Shown here one piece after another: positions 45,901 to 55,872 of a stretch of 63,886 nucleotides of DNA (positions within the stretch are counted from its first letter, which is position 1; the number at the start of each line of letters is the position of its first letter). The stretch covers positions 1 through 63,886 of the forward strand of contig DF237473.1 in assembly GCA_000708835.1 (NCBI GenBank). Reading direction: 5' to 3'. The DNA is from Klebsormidium nitens (Eukaryota > Streptophyta > Klebsormidiophyceae > Klebsormidiales > Klebsormidiaceae). Position numbers and translations under genes: made by a program. A model generated the notes under the pieces. The model saw only the letters and a list, made by a program, of their open reading frames with translations. It had not been told where the DNA came from and did not search any database.

Positions 45901-48900
45901 GTTACGACGAGCTTCTTGACCGAGGCGATCGGCTTGACCAAGTTGGTAACCTGCATGAAGTATGCTTGTTATTGTTGAGCTCTCGTAACTACAGGATTCT
46001 GGGGGAAGTAGAACCGGGTTTGCATGGGGCGCTTGTCTTCCCCATTCGGGGATGTCGTAAAAAATGGGTGCGGCATTGCTATGTCGTTCACAACGTGCAA
46101 AAAAGATAGTCGACAGAAGCATCAAAAAATATAGTCATGCTCTTCAAAACATAGGGCGCGCATGTGAGCGCTTGTCATCCCCAGTCACAGGTTCAGAAAC
46201 GTCGGCAGCATTTTGCCGGCGTCACAACGAGCTTCTCAACCGAGGCTGTCAGCTTGACCGTCTCGATGAACTGCATGATGGATCGTGTCATGCTCAAGCC
46301 CTGTCGAACTGGGTAGGTTTTGGGTGGCATGAGGCCCTTGTCCTAACCCATGACGAGCTCTGCAAATGGCCGTACCTCGCTGTCTTCTCGAACGAGAACG
46401 GCTGAAAGCAACAAGCACCTGACCCACCTTCTTGGAATCTATGTGCGGATTGAAGCCTGGTAATCCTCAAGCTGTAGGGTCTTCGTATCTGACCACAAAA
46501 CTGACCAATCTCCAGACCAACTACAAAACCAGCGTCGGGTGATTTCTAAACCCACTCAGGACCAGCTTCAGATCATTTTCGATCCGCACTAATCGAACAT
46601 GATACGCTTAAACCCCTAACCCACCTCCTTAAACACCGTGTACAGATTGAAATCCTAGTCTCTTGCTGGCAAGCCCGATAATAATCTGAGCTCATAACCA
46701 ACTTGAGTCCAGTATCAGAACCAGAAAATCAAACCTTGGTTAACCCGTAACCCACCTCTTTGAAAACCGTGTGCAGCTTGAAATCCTTGGCCTTCGGTGT
46801 TTTGCTGGCAACCCAATGAAAGTCGAGAGCTCTAAATCGAGAACCGATTTGAGACCAATCTCAAACCAAGGATAAACAAGCCTCTGCTTGACCAGTAACC
46901 CACCTCCTTGAAAACCGTGTGCAGGTTGAAATCCTTCGCCTCGAGCTCCAGGCTCCCGTCCTCTAATCGAGACAGGTCAAGCACGTCGTTGATGAGTGTC
47001 GCCAGCAGGTTAGCGCTCTTGAGAACCGTCCCAGTCCAGGAGCGCTGCTCAGGGGTGAGCTCCGATTCTTGGAGAAGAGACGACAGCGCGATGATTGCGT
47101 GCATGGGCGTGCGCATCTCGTGGTTCATCACCTGCAGCAAGAACCTTCTTGTTAACCGCTTTTGATGAATTTGGGTTTGGAAATTTGAATTAGCTTAAAC
47201 ACGGTTCAGGAGCGCTGCTCGGGGGTGAGCTCCGATACTTGGAGAAGAGACGACAACGCAATGCTTGCGTGCATCGGTGTGCGCATCTCGTGATTCAATC
47301 ACCTGCAGCAAGAACCCTCTTGTTAACCGCTTTTGATGAATTGGGGTTTGGAGATTCAGTTTAGCTTAAACACGGTTCAGGAGCGCTGCTTGGGGATGAG
47401 CTCCGATTCTTGGAGGAGAGGCGACAGCGCAATTATTGCGTGCATCGGCATGCGCGTCTCGTGGTTCATTACCGGCAGACGAAAAAGTCTCTCGTTGGAT
47501 GCGTCTAGACGCTTAGGGTTTGAAAATCTGGGTATAAGTCGTAGCACTGACTTGGTTTAGGAAGTGTAGCTCGGAATCCCTTGTGCACACGACCTCTTAG
47601 GAGGCAACAACGAGCACAAGATGGTGCGCATGTCGATGCGCACCTCATGGATCTTGCCTGCAGATAGCAGCATCAAGACTGTACGAACTTCGAACTTTTC
47701 ACCAGCGGATTCTCTGAAGTTTAAGGGCTGAAATGAGGCAGGCTCCGATAGAGAATTGCAATGCATGAGCTTAGAAAGTTGCCAGTCCCCTGACCAGGCT
47801 TGATTGGGCTCGGGGGAATGGACCCACCAGTTACACGGGCCCACTTTGGCAGCTCCAACGAGGGTTTGGGTCCATACATATATTCTTGCTTAGTGAATCC
47901 GCGTTTCCTTTTCATGGCGATGCTTTCCATATCTTTTGTCAAAGGCAGAACCCAAAAAAGCGCACGCGCAGATACAAGCTTTCAAGTCGAAAGAACTGAC
48001 GCAGACAGGATGGGAAACTGCCGAAAGGTTGCTCCTTGCCGGGTGGACACAACAAGTGCGAAGGAAATTCTCGGCGCCAAGAAGTCGTTCTTCACTTGGA
48101 TCGCCTTCTCCACTCCCCGTCCAGTTTAGAGAAAATAGAAACTTAAATCAACAATTCGAGAACCAGCCGGAGTGAAACCACTGATTCGGAAAGTTTTCTC
48201 ACCGCCAAGAAGTCGTTCTTTGCTTGAATCGCCTTCTCTGCCTCGCGCCGCGCTCCGTCCAGGCTCGCGTTCTGCTCTTGTAGCTGGTCACATGCTCTCA
48301 GTGACTCTTCCAGGATCGCAGCGTGACTCAGCGCAACCGCAACCTGATCCGCAACAACTTCCACTATCTCCAGCTCGTGTTGGTGCCACCTGCACAAAGA
48401 GTACACTACGATCTTCAACGATAGGTGACTTTCTGAGAATGACCTCCCGAATTTGCTTTGATCAGTTTTACATGACCCCTCCAGCCTCGTGAAGCGACTC
48501 AGCACAATTGCAACTTGCTCCAGAATTACCTACAGAAACTTTTCCGCTCGTGCTAGTTCCACCTAGATACAAAACGAATTTCTGCTTCACTTTCAGATCC
48601 CCGTTCCTTAGGCTTCTTATCAACAAAATCTCGCATCCGTTACGTTCCCTCAACGACTTTTCTAAGGTCGTGGCGTGACTTAGTGCAACCGCAACCTGAT
48701 CCGCAGCCAACTCACAAAATCTTCAGCTCGTGTTGGTGACACCTGTAGAAGAAACCTGAATTCTAGAACCTTTCCTTAATAAAGCACCCACCTCCTGTCG
48801 CTGTTTCTTGGGAGCATGAACACCATAAGGGCAAACAGCTGGTTCTCCCCCTCTTAGTCGATTAAACATCAAAATCGCCCCACGAAGCAACCGCATAAGC

Positions 48901-51900
48901 AAACCCCAGAACATGAAGCTGCCAATAAAGCTGAAACCAAAACGTTTTTGAGAAAAGCACGCACCTTCTTGCGCTGTTTCCCGGGAGCATAAGCACCATG
49001 ATTGCAAACAGCTGGTTCTCTCCCTCTTCTCCATCGTTGAAGCTTGCCATGTGAAGCAGCGGAACGCGGATCGCGACAGCGTCGCCGAACTGGGGTTGCG
49101 CGGTAAGGGTCAAGGGGCCTTTGGTGAAGCCGTTTTGGGAGTGCGAGCTGCCGTCCCATTGGACCGGATACACATTCGCCGTGGCGGCAAGCGAGAGAGT
49201 GGAGGTCTGCAAAGAAGAGGTGGGAAGTCAGAGATCTGGTCATCGATCATCGACAAACATGGTCACGGTTTTGTAGAGGGAGAATACCCGCTTATTTCTG
49301 ACGCTATCTAGACAGGAACTGTCACCCACGATAGGGCCTCCGTTTTGAGGAAGCTGTTTGGGAAGAGGAAGCTGCCTTCCAGTAAGCAGGGGACAGGTTG
49401 GCGGTGCCCAATAAGCAAGGGAGCGGACGTCTACAAAAAGGAGGGAGAACCTTCACGACGAATCTTAGCTTTAATTTGATGGGTGATCACCCTAGCGAGA
49501 TCCTTATTTGATCCACACCAGGCCACTGCATCCCCCTCTATTCCTTCCACTTTCTTCTTCATGATCGCCATTGAGACTACATTCGGAATGGAATTTCCTA
49601 GTACTCTTCCAGATTGTGGGCTCAGAACCCTTGCAATTCTTGCATCGTTGACGCAACCCACTATCGTACAAACCCTGTTCACACTACTAATTGCAAGTCC
49701 CAAGGACTGAAGTGCAAACACTCATTTGCCCCGAGCCTTTGCATTAATTCCTGAATATTCAAATCATTCATTGCAAGCGTCTTGAGCACCAGCAACTGCT
49801 GCACCAGACAGAAACCAACACGCCCTAGAAAAACTCTCAGGATCCGCAGGCGCCTGCGGGAGAATCCTCGATCGCTCCGAGGTTGCATGACGTGCTGAAC
49901 AGTTGGGACGTTTATTGCGTGCACAAAGAGACACCGTTGACGTTTTTGGCACCACGATCTTCGGCAATAAAGAAACCAAAATCAGGGAATGCAAGCTCAT
50001 ATCGAAAACGCTTAAAGAAGAGGTCTCAATGCTCCGGGGCTCTGCATGACGTTCTAGGTCGGGTCGTTCATCGCGTGCACAAAGAGACATCGTTGCAGTT
50101 TCTGGCACCCGGCAGTGTTAGAAACTAAAATCAGGGACTGCAAGATCATATCGAACACACTTACGGGAGAAATCTCGATCGCCCCGGGGCTCTGCATGAC
50201 GTCCTGCACGGTCGGGTCGTTCATCGCGAGCGTGATGGGCACCAGCGAGGAGGGCGGGTGGAGCTGGTGTGTGAGCTGGAGGTCCGCCCCGCTGCGCTGT
50301 GGCATCCACAGCATACACTCCTCTAACTGCACGGTAACACTTCAATGTTTCAGAAACTTATCAAAGCCCCGAAAGAAGAGACGCAGATAAGGTTAACCCT
50401 TAACGAATCGAAGGTTGGTGGGGATAGTGTTCCGAACCGAAGCTGAACATCGAGACTTGTAGGTTCTGGGGAGGGTCGTGCATGTTCAGCAGATTCTAGC
50501 ATGATAACAAGCATAATGCAGTGTGGACGGAATGATCGCCGACTTGGTTGTGCTTTTCAGCGGTCTAGCACTAAGAATGACAACAACAACAGCTAACCCA
50601 TGTCCAGCATATGAAGCAGCCTAGAACTGGAGGTCTTTAATGAGCTGCGATCCTTTAAGGTGAGAAACCACCCAGAAGCGGAAATCTTCAGAACCTTGTG
50701 GATGTCAAAGTACCAAGTGTTTCGAAGATAGATGTCTTGCCTGCAGTGTACGCGCCAGCTCGCCAATGGTGGTCCGCAGGATCGTGTGTCGGTCCAAACT
50801 CGAGCGAATCTCGTGCGTCAGCATGCGAACGTGTCGCCCCGTCTCTTGCTGCAGGGTAAGCGAAATATGACGTCAGCATGGAACCTTCTGCAGACCTGTC
50901 TAAAAGCTCCAGGAGATATGAGGTTTGAGCATGCAATCATAACGCCCCAGTTCTTGCTGCAGGGAAGAGGAGTAAGAGACGTCAGCTCATCACGTCACTT
51001 AAACTATCATGAGTCCATTGGTCGACCTGTAAACTTATTGCACGCTTCAGGATCGATTCTGCTGTCAGAGCATATAGTATGCACCAGCATAAGCGGGTCA
51101 CCCTTCAGACAGGACAAAGCGGAATAGCAATCCCCACAACTTTGCACCAAACACAACATACTCACCGCTGCTTGACTCATGCCAGCACCCCCACCTTTTT
51201 CCGCACAGACTTCAGTGCACAGCAGAACCGAAGAAAGTGCACCAAAATCACCGCTATACATTCTGCGTAACCCCTAAAAACGGAACAAAGAACCCCAGAT
51301 TGAGGGCAAGATCCTCACCGCAGTCTTCATCATGCCCAGCTCTGAATCTAACTCCCCCGCCTTGTTCCGCAGCAACATCTCCCTGACATGAAGTCCATAG
51401 CAGATCCGAAGAAAATGCAACTAAAGGACAACTGTACGTTCTGCGTAGGCCCTAAGACGGAACAAAGAACGATAAAAATGCTCACCGCAGTCTTCATCAT
51501 GCCCAGCTCTCGGTCCAGCTCCCCCGCCTTGTTCCGGAGGAACATCTCTCTCACTTTGACCGACAGCAAGTCCGGTATGATGTGCACCAGCATCACGGCC
51601 GTTGCGCAGCTAACTATCGCTGTTAACCCTTTCGCGATCGTCATGATGACCGCGATCGAGCGGGAGTGAACCCCAAACGTCCAGAGGTTAATCATATGGG
51701 TTAGGCCGCAGAGGATGATGAACGCGCCGAACTGGACGAGGACCCAGCGGTACGGGAAGAAGGTGGCCTTCTTGACGAAATAGACGAGCTCGAGGGGGAT
51801 GGAGAAGTACGCCAGCGCAATGAAAGCGTCGCTGCAACGAGAGAGGGGACAAAATCAGGTCTGTGAGGAACATGAACTGTTTGAGTCGGGGTTGGAATCA

Positions 51901-52989
51901 ACGATTTAGAGGATGGAAAAGGTGGCCTTCTTGACGAAGTAGACGAGCTCCAGGGGGATGGAGAAGTAAGCCAACGCAATGAAAGCGTCGCTGCAACGAG
52001 AGGGAGGATGAATCCAGATCTGTGATGAAACAATTGAACTGTCTGCGTCGGGGTTGGAATCAACGAATTAGAGGATGGAAAAGGTGGCCTTCTTGACGAA
52101 GTAGACCAGCACGAGGGGGATGGAGAAGTAGGCCAGCGCAATAAAAGCGTCGCTGCAAAGATGAAGAAAGATTTTAAGGTTTCCCATGGGAAGGTGGTTT
52201 GCTTTGCGTTTGTCAGATCTGGTGGCCTTTTTGACGAAGTGAACGAGCTCCAGGGGGATGGAAACGTAGATGCCAGCGTAATGAAGGCATTTGCTCAAGA
52301 GAAGAGAAGCGTGTGATGTTGCTGGAACTGAGGGCGTCCCTAAGTGAGTTGAAGGGTTGTCAGATGCACGGGTGTCACCACTGCGTTGTTTCATTGGACA
52401 ATTTGACTTTCTGGCTACTTACATGAACCTTGAGGTGACAAAAAGACAAGCAAGCTCGACAAAACTAGTGCAAGTAATGACGCGGGGCGGATGTTCTTGG
52501 GTTTTACCAGGGCAAACATTGTCAATAGAGTACAGGTTGAAACTACCGGATTATACATCAGCAGACAAGCTCCACCAACAACCTCAAAGCCCAACAACGG
52601 CCTCTTCTGAAGAATGAATGTCGCATCAAACACCACTGTTCTCTGCCCATTCAGTTGCTGACCACATCTTAACTGGCTGGCGGACACTAGCTAGGTTGGA
52701 AATACCGCAAATGCTAACCAGCCAGTGCTAACCACTGTTCCGTCATGTTAACAACCCAGATTTACCAGCCTCGCTGGCAGACATTTGACATCAAGTTCAA
52801 CGTGCCGCCATGGCTAACCAGCCGATGCTAACAAGGACTCCATTTACCAGTAACCATTTACGATTTGAACTACCGTTGAGGGAAAGGCTAAAGAGACCAT
52901 AGTTCGGCTGCTCCTCACCTGACATACTGCCATTGGAGAAGACTATCGTCTGGGGGCCCAAAGCCCGGGAAGCATTCACAGTGGTCCAT
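42978..52989 (-). CDS. ETR1: Ethylene receptor, ETR1 type, complete with receiver domain
   Basis: Twelve exons: 52989-52919, 51831-51486, 50848-50741, 50326-50165, 49206-48965, 48389-48203, 47131-46904, 45591-45325, 44843-44716, 44400-44209, 43761-43647, 43229-42978. All close in frame: 765 aa. An ER membrane sensor binding ethylene through copper. Cys4 and Cys6 (dimer disulfide), Asp25, Cys65 and His69 (ILCGLTHMI) sit at exactly the ETR1 positions. Three membrane helices are followed by a GAF domain (~150-310). The His-kinase core then has MNHEMRTP (His376), [19 protein letters not shown] and [12 protein letters not shown]. The receiver has DDN, the phospho-acceptor in LLLDVLMPD (Asp687), Thr in ALTANT and Lys in LLKPIS. 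It is therefore a subfamily-I receptor with all catalytic boxes intact. The intron after 50848-50741 uses a GC donor. Introns make up about 77% of the span. Confidence 0.96.
44515..44700 (-). repeat. Junction echoes of receptor exon 44400-44209
   Basis: AAGAAGGTTCCACAAACCCC...GATATGTCCGTTATGGG at about 44530-44600 copies 44320-44400. A shorter remnant (CGGCTTAACCACACAAG) lies near 44660. Confidence 0.75.
45640..46285 (-). repeat. Four junction echoes of the 5' end of receptor exon 45591-45325
   Basis: Copies of exon start plus acceptor lie at about 45660-45775, 45838-45957, 46020-46055 (short) and 46160-46280. The copy at 45838-45957 is closer to the real exon than the nearer copy at 45660, so age does not increase strictly with distance. 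Confidence 0.92.
46425..46800 (-). repeat. Three junction echoes of the 3' end of receptor exon 47131-46904
   Basis: AACCCACCTCCTTGAAAACC and following GTGTGCAG...TTGAAATCCT recur at about 46748-46800, 46615-46660 and 46425-46460. The divergence increases in that order. Confidence 0.9.
47205..47665 (-). repeat. Three junction echoes of the 5' end of receptor exon 47131-46904 (H-box exon)
   Basis: Copies of the H-box region and acceptor lie at about 47210-47305, 47385-47475 and 47565-47660 (steps about 171, 170, 185). They cover the codons of the kinase His box but are frameshifted. Confidence 0.92.
48055..48110 (-). repeat. Junction echo of the 3' end of receptor exon 48389-48203
   Basis: CGCCAAGAAGTCGTTCTTCA then TTGGATCGCCTTCTC copies 48203-48235 with its donor, about 145 bp into the intron. 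Confidence 0.85.
48485..48750 (-). repeat. Two junction echoes of the 5' end of receptor exon 48389-48203
   Basis: Copies at about 48490-48570 and 48665-48745 keep CAACCGCAACCTGATCCGCA and the GCTCGTGTTGGTG...CACCTG acceptor region. The farther copy is the better preserved. Confidence 0.88.
48785..48845 (-). repeat. Junction echo of the 3' end of receptor exon 49206-48965
   Basis: CACCTCCTGTCGCTGTTTCT then GGGAGCATGAACACC copies 48963-49020, about 175 bp into the intron. Confidence 0.85.
49350..49445 (-). repeat. Junction echo of the 5' end of receptor exon 49206-48965
   Basis: AGCTGCCTTCCAGTAAGCAG...GGACGTCTACAAAAAGGAG resembles 49145-49220 but is strongly decayed. Confidence 0.65.
49690..50110 (-). 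repeat. Three junction echoes of the 3' end of receptor exon 50326-50165
   Basis: Copies lie at about 50005-50095, 49845-49935 and, weakest, 49705-49795. They share GGGGCTCTGCATGACGTTCT / GTCGGGTCGTTCATCGCG-like cores with the exon. The step is about 160 bp. Confidence 0.88.
50327..50740 (-). other. GC-AG intron in the ethylene receptor
   Basis: The exon ends ACACTGCAG and the intron begins GCAAGA. Only this junction keeps the frame and the conserved [17 protein letters not shown] sequence. GC donors are a known minor class of U2 intron. Confidence 0.8.
50930..50995 (-). repeat. Junction echo of the 5' end of receptor exon 50848-50741
   Basis: CGCCCCAGTTCTTGCTGCAG then GGAAGAGGAGTAAGAGACGTCAG copies the exon start, acceptor and intron end at 50835-50875, about 110 bp upstream in the intron. 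Confidence 0.8.
51155..51400 (-). repeat. Two junction echoes of the 3' end of receptor exon 51831-51486
   Basis: CTCACCGCAGTCTTCATCAT...CCCCCGCCTTGTTCCG recurs at about 51316-51400 and, decayed, at 51163-51240. The intron part (CGTTCTGCGTA...CGGAACAAAGAAC) is also repeated. Confidence 0.9.
51900..52300 (-). repeat. Three junction echoes of the 5' end of receptor exon 51831-51486 (ethylene-binding exon)
   Basis: Copies of the first ~80 nt (encoding [20 protein letters not shown]) with acceptor lie at about 51917-51995, 52080-52157 and 52220-52295. Acceptor steps are 159, 162 and about 140 bp. The first two keep the coding frame in this stretch. The outermost is frameshifted and lacks a clean acceptor. 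Confidence 0.93.
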
Positions 52990-55872
52990 TGCGCCTCTTT
53001 TTGATGCGGTGTGAATGCTCGCTAAACCCGCTGTATCCCCCGCTGTATACTCAATCTACTATAATAACAACTCCCTTGTAATCCTGCTTGAGGACTGGCG
53101 GTATGTGGCGAGCTGCAAGTTGGTCTATGAGCGGCTAATGTACCCAAAGACAGGAACTTGCTTGTGATGGAACAGATCTCTACTGACGGGACTGCTTAGG
53201 AAAAGGCTCACTGATTGGCTCGTTGATATGCTGGTAAGAGGCCCAGCGAAACGCAATAAGGGGCCACTTAGGTAACAACAGGCTGATAAGAAACCTCCGT
53301 TTGTTAATACGGCAGGGGACTAAGCGTGGCTCGAAACTGGCAGCGAAGATCTGCAGAAGAGAGGAGGGAAGCTTCAGATGGATTCTTGCATTCTGATTGC
53401 CGTCAGTTCATGGTTTGCGAGTCAGAGATTGGGAAAAGATCTGCCGGTGACAACTCGGTGGCTAAGCTGTTTGAATACAAACACTGGAGTGAGATATAGT
53501 GCACCACACACAGGATACCAGGCACCAGAAACCCCATCCTAAGTAGCGTACGAGGCTGCATTCCTCAATGCCAGAAACAACCTCACACTGCAAACCTTCG
53601 ACACGGCCTCACACGATACGCCTTTTTTGAAATGCAAAACAAGAGGACAATGCAAAGTTCACCGTGTAAAGCCCAGAGTGGCTTGGCATAACGGAGGCCA
53701 AGAGTAAACCCTACAACTATAAAGGGCCAAATTGAAGACGAGATTACTGACCATGTTGTTGAAGGTGACTGCTTCCCATTCAAAATGTAAAATACAAGGA
53801 AGCAGAGGACAAACAACTAATGCGGCCTGATGTGTGATACATTGATTGATCAACAATATAAAGAGTGGTTCAATCAACAAAATCACCGGTTTATCAATAG
53901 CATTCACCAGTATAGACACTGAAAGAAAAGCATCAACAAAGGCCTGAGGAACTTCTTTCCAAGAAAGGCAAATGGTCGCTCAACGGCTGCACCACTCTCA
54001 CTTCAATGGCACCTTTTTTAAAACAATGCGGACCAAGAACTCAGAAAATTCTTGCTTATGCTTATCATATGCATGCATGCACGAGGTTTGCACGTCTTGC
54101 TGGCAAATATTATTGGGAAAGCAGCAAGGAGAAAGGAGATGAATACAGATTTGGAAAGTGTGAAACACAATCGTAAGTTTTTACAAAAGAATTCTGCATC
54201 AAATGTAAAATGGGGCATGAAGTGGACACATATATGCCAACACCTGCCAGACAGATATCTTTTTTGGGGTTCTCTGGTTTCAAACTCAACAATATCATGA
54301 TAATGAAGGAAGAAGCTGGCCCTTCTCCATCCTTTTGCATGCCAATAAGGCTTCATAACCCTCTTAACAGGAGGTCTCAGTTAATCCTTCACGACTTTGA
54401 CAGTCACCTTTTGTATTCTCACACAATTGGATCTGAGGGTATCAACTTGTCTGACAGCTTTACATGATTGTTTGAACGGGCTTGAGCAGACCATTCTAAC
54501 CTCCATCGGCGTAGTCAAAAAGTTCCCCATCCTGGAGATTCCCAGGTTGAACAGAGTCATATCAGCGAACAAACCCCTTTGAATGAGCCGCCCTGACTTA
54601 TTCCAATGTAACCAACGAGCACAAGGGATTCAATAGAACTCACCCTGAATATGCAACTTAGCTGTGCGCCGTCAGACCTCTGGGAGACCCCCTGCCTGCT
54701 TGCCTGTGATACCTGATTGCGGCACAACGTTCTTGTAGCCTACCGTTTCTGCATGACCAGAGTCCACACAGTTTGAGACGCCATTGCCATTGGTTAGGCA
54801 GGAGCTGAGTCTAATACGTCTGAGTGCCTTTTCTGATCGACGAGGATCCTAGACTCAGAGCTAGCTAGAGCAGCCTGAGCTCTAGCCGCGCTGCGCGGCC
54901 GCCAAGAGAGAGGCGGCCACGGCCGCCGCCGCGGTTTGGCCGGCCGCGCCAAAGCCGCCCGCAAGCGCGTGACGTCGAGCCGGGCAATCAGGGTTTAAGG
55001 TGTTCTTTCAACTCTTCAAAACATTTCATTGTCCATGCAGCTTGTTGTACAACCAGGAACGGCAAATGCAGACGGCTTTCGTGTAGGTACCTACCTGTGT
55101 TCCCAATGTTCGAATCCCAACAGCCTGGTTGCGCGCAGCGCTGAATCGCTGCCGAACTTGATGTAGAAACGCCGCCTCTGTGCAGATAAAGTGCACACTC
55201 TGATCTCTTTTTGTCATGGGAGTTGGGTCAAAGAATGGGTTGACCCCTTTTAAGAGAGGATACTTACATTTGAAGCTAAAATCACGAGCTCAGGTGGACA
55301 ATGCTCAAGAAACGGTTGAAAAACTTCAGAGCTAACTACTAGGCTTGCCCATTCTTTTGGTGATATCAGCTTCCGAACACTTGCTGGGTGTAGGACTGGC
55401 AAAATGATAGGGCACATTTCTTTGTGCGTGTGACGCCTTGCGGCTATTTTGGGTGCCAGGCCTCACCCAATGTTCAATTTGGTGTCAATGAGATCCACAG
55501 TTGTAAGTGATCTCCAACGAGCACTTCAAGAAACCCCCTCAACAGTCCCCTGTCGCGGCCAGCCACAATCCCTCTTTGAGCGCTCTCACCCTCAGGCTTT
55601 ACCTCTGTCGATAGGTCCATGTCTTCAGGGGCGCGCCCCGCGTGTTTCCTGCTGGACTCCATGTGAGCTCCCGGCATAGCGGACCGCTGGGCGCAAGCTC
55701 GAACGCCTGTCTTGATGTCTCAAGTGCGCAGAAGGGGTCGTCCCTGTCCCCTGTCGAATAGCCAGTGAGTTGGCTGTGGTTGGGGGCAAGATTAGACATT
55801 GCGCCCTGAGAATTGAACCAGGCTTTATCAGGTCCAGATGTAGCGCCAACAGAGAATCTGCAGCTTTGGTCC
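52990..55872. other. Divergent intergenic region between ethylene receptor and GT34 gene
   Basis: It holds both promoters. About 53.0-54.6 kb is AT-rich with no gene. A compact GC-rich hairpin block lies at about 54885-54970. No exon could be placed. Confidence 0.55.
54885..54970. repeat. GC-rich nested inverted repeats
   Basis: GCGGCCGCC...GGCGGCCAC and GCGGTTTGG...CCAAAGCCGC form two adjacent hairpins within about 85 bp, with very high GC in AT-rich surroundings. Confidence 0.65.
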
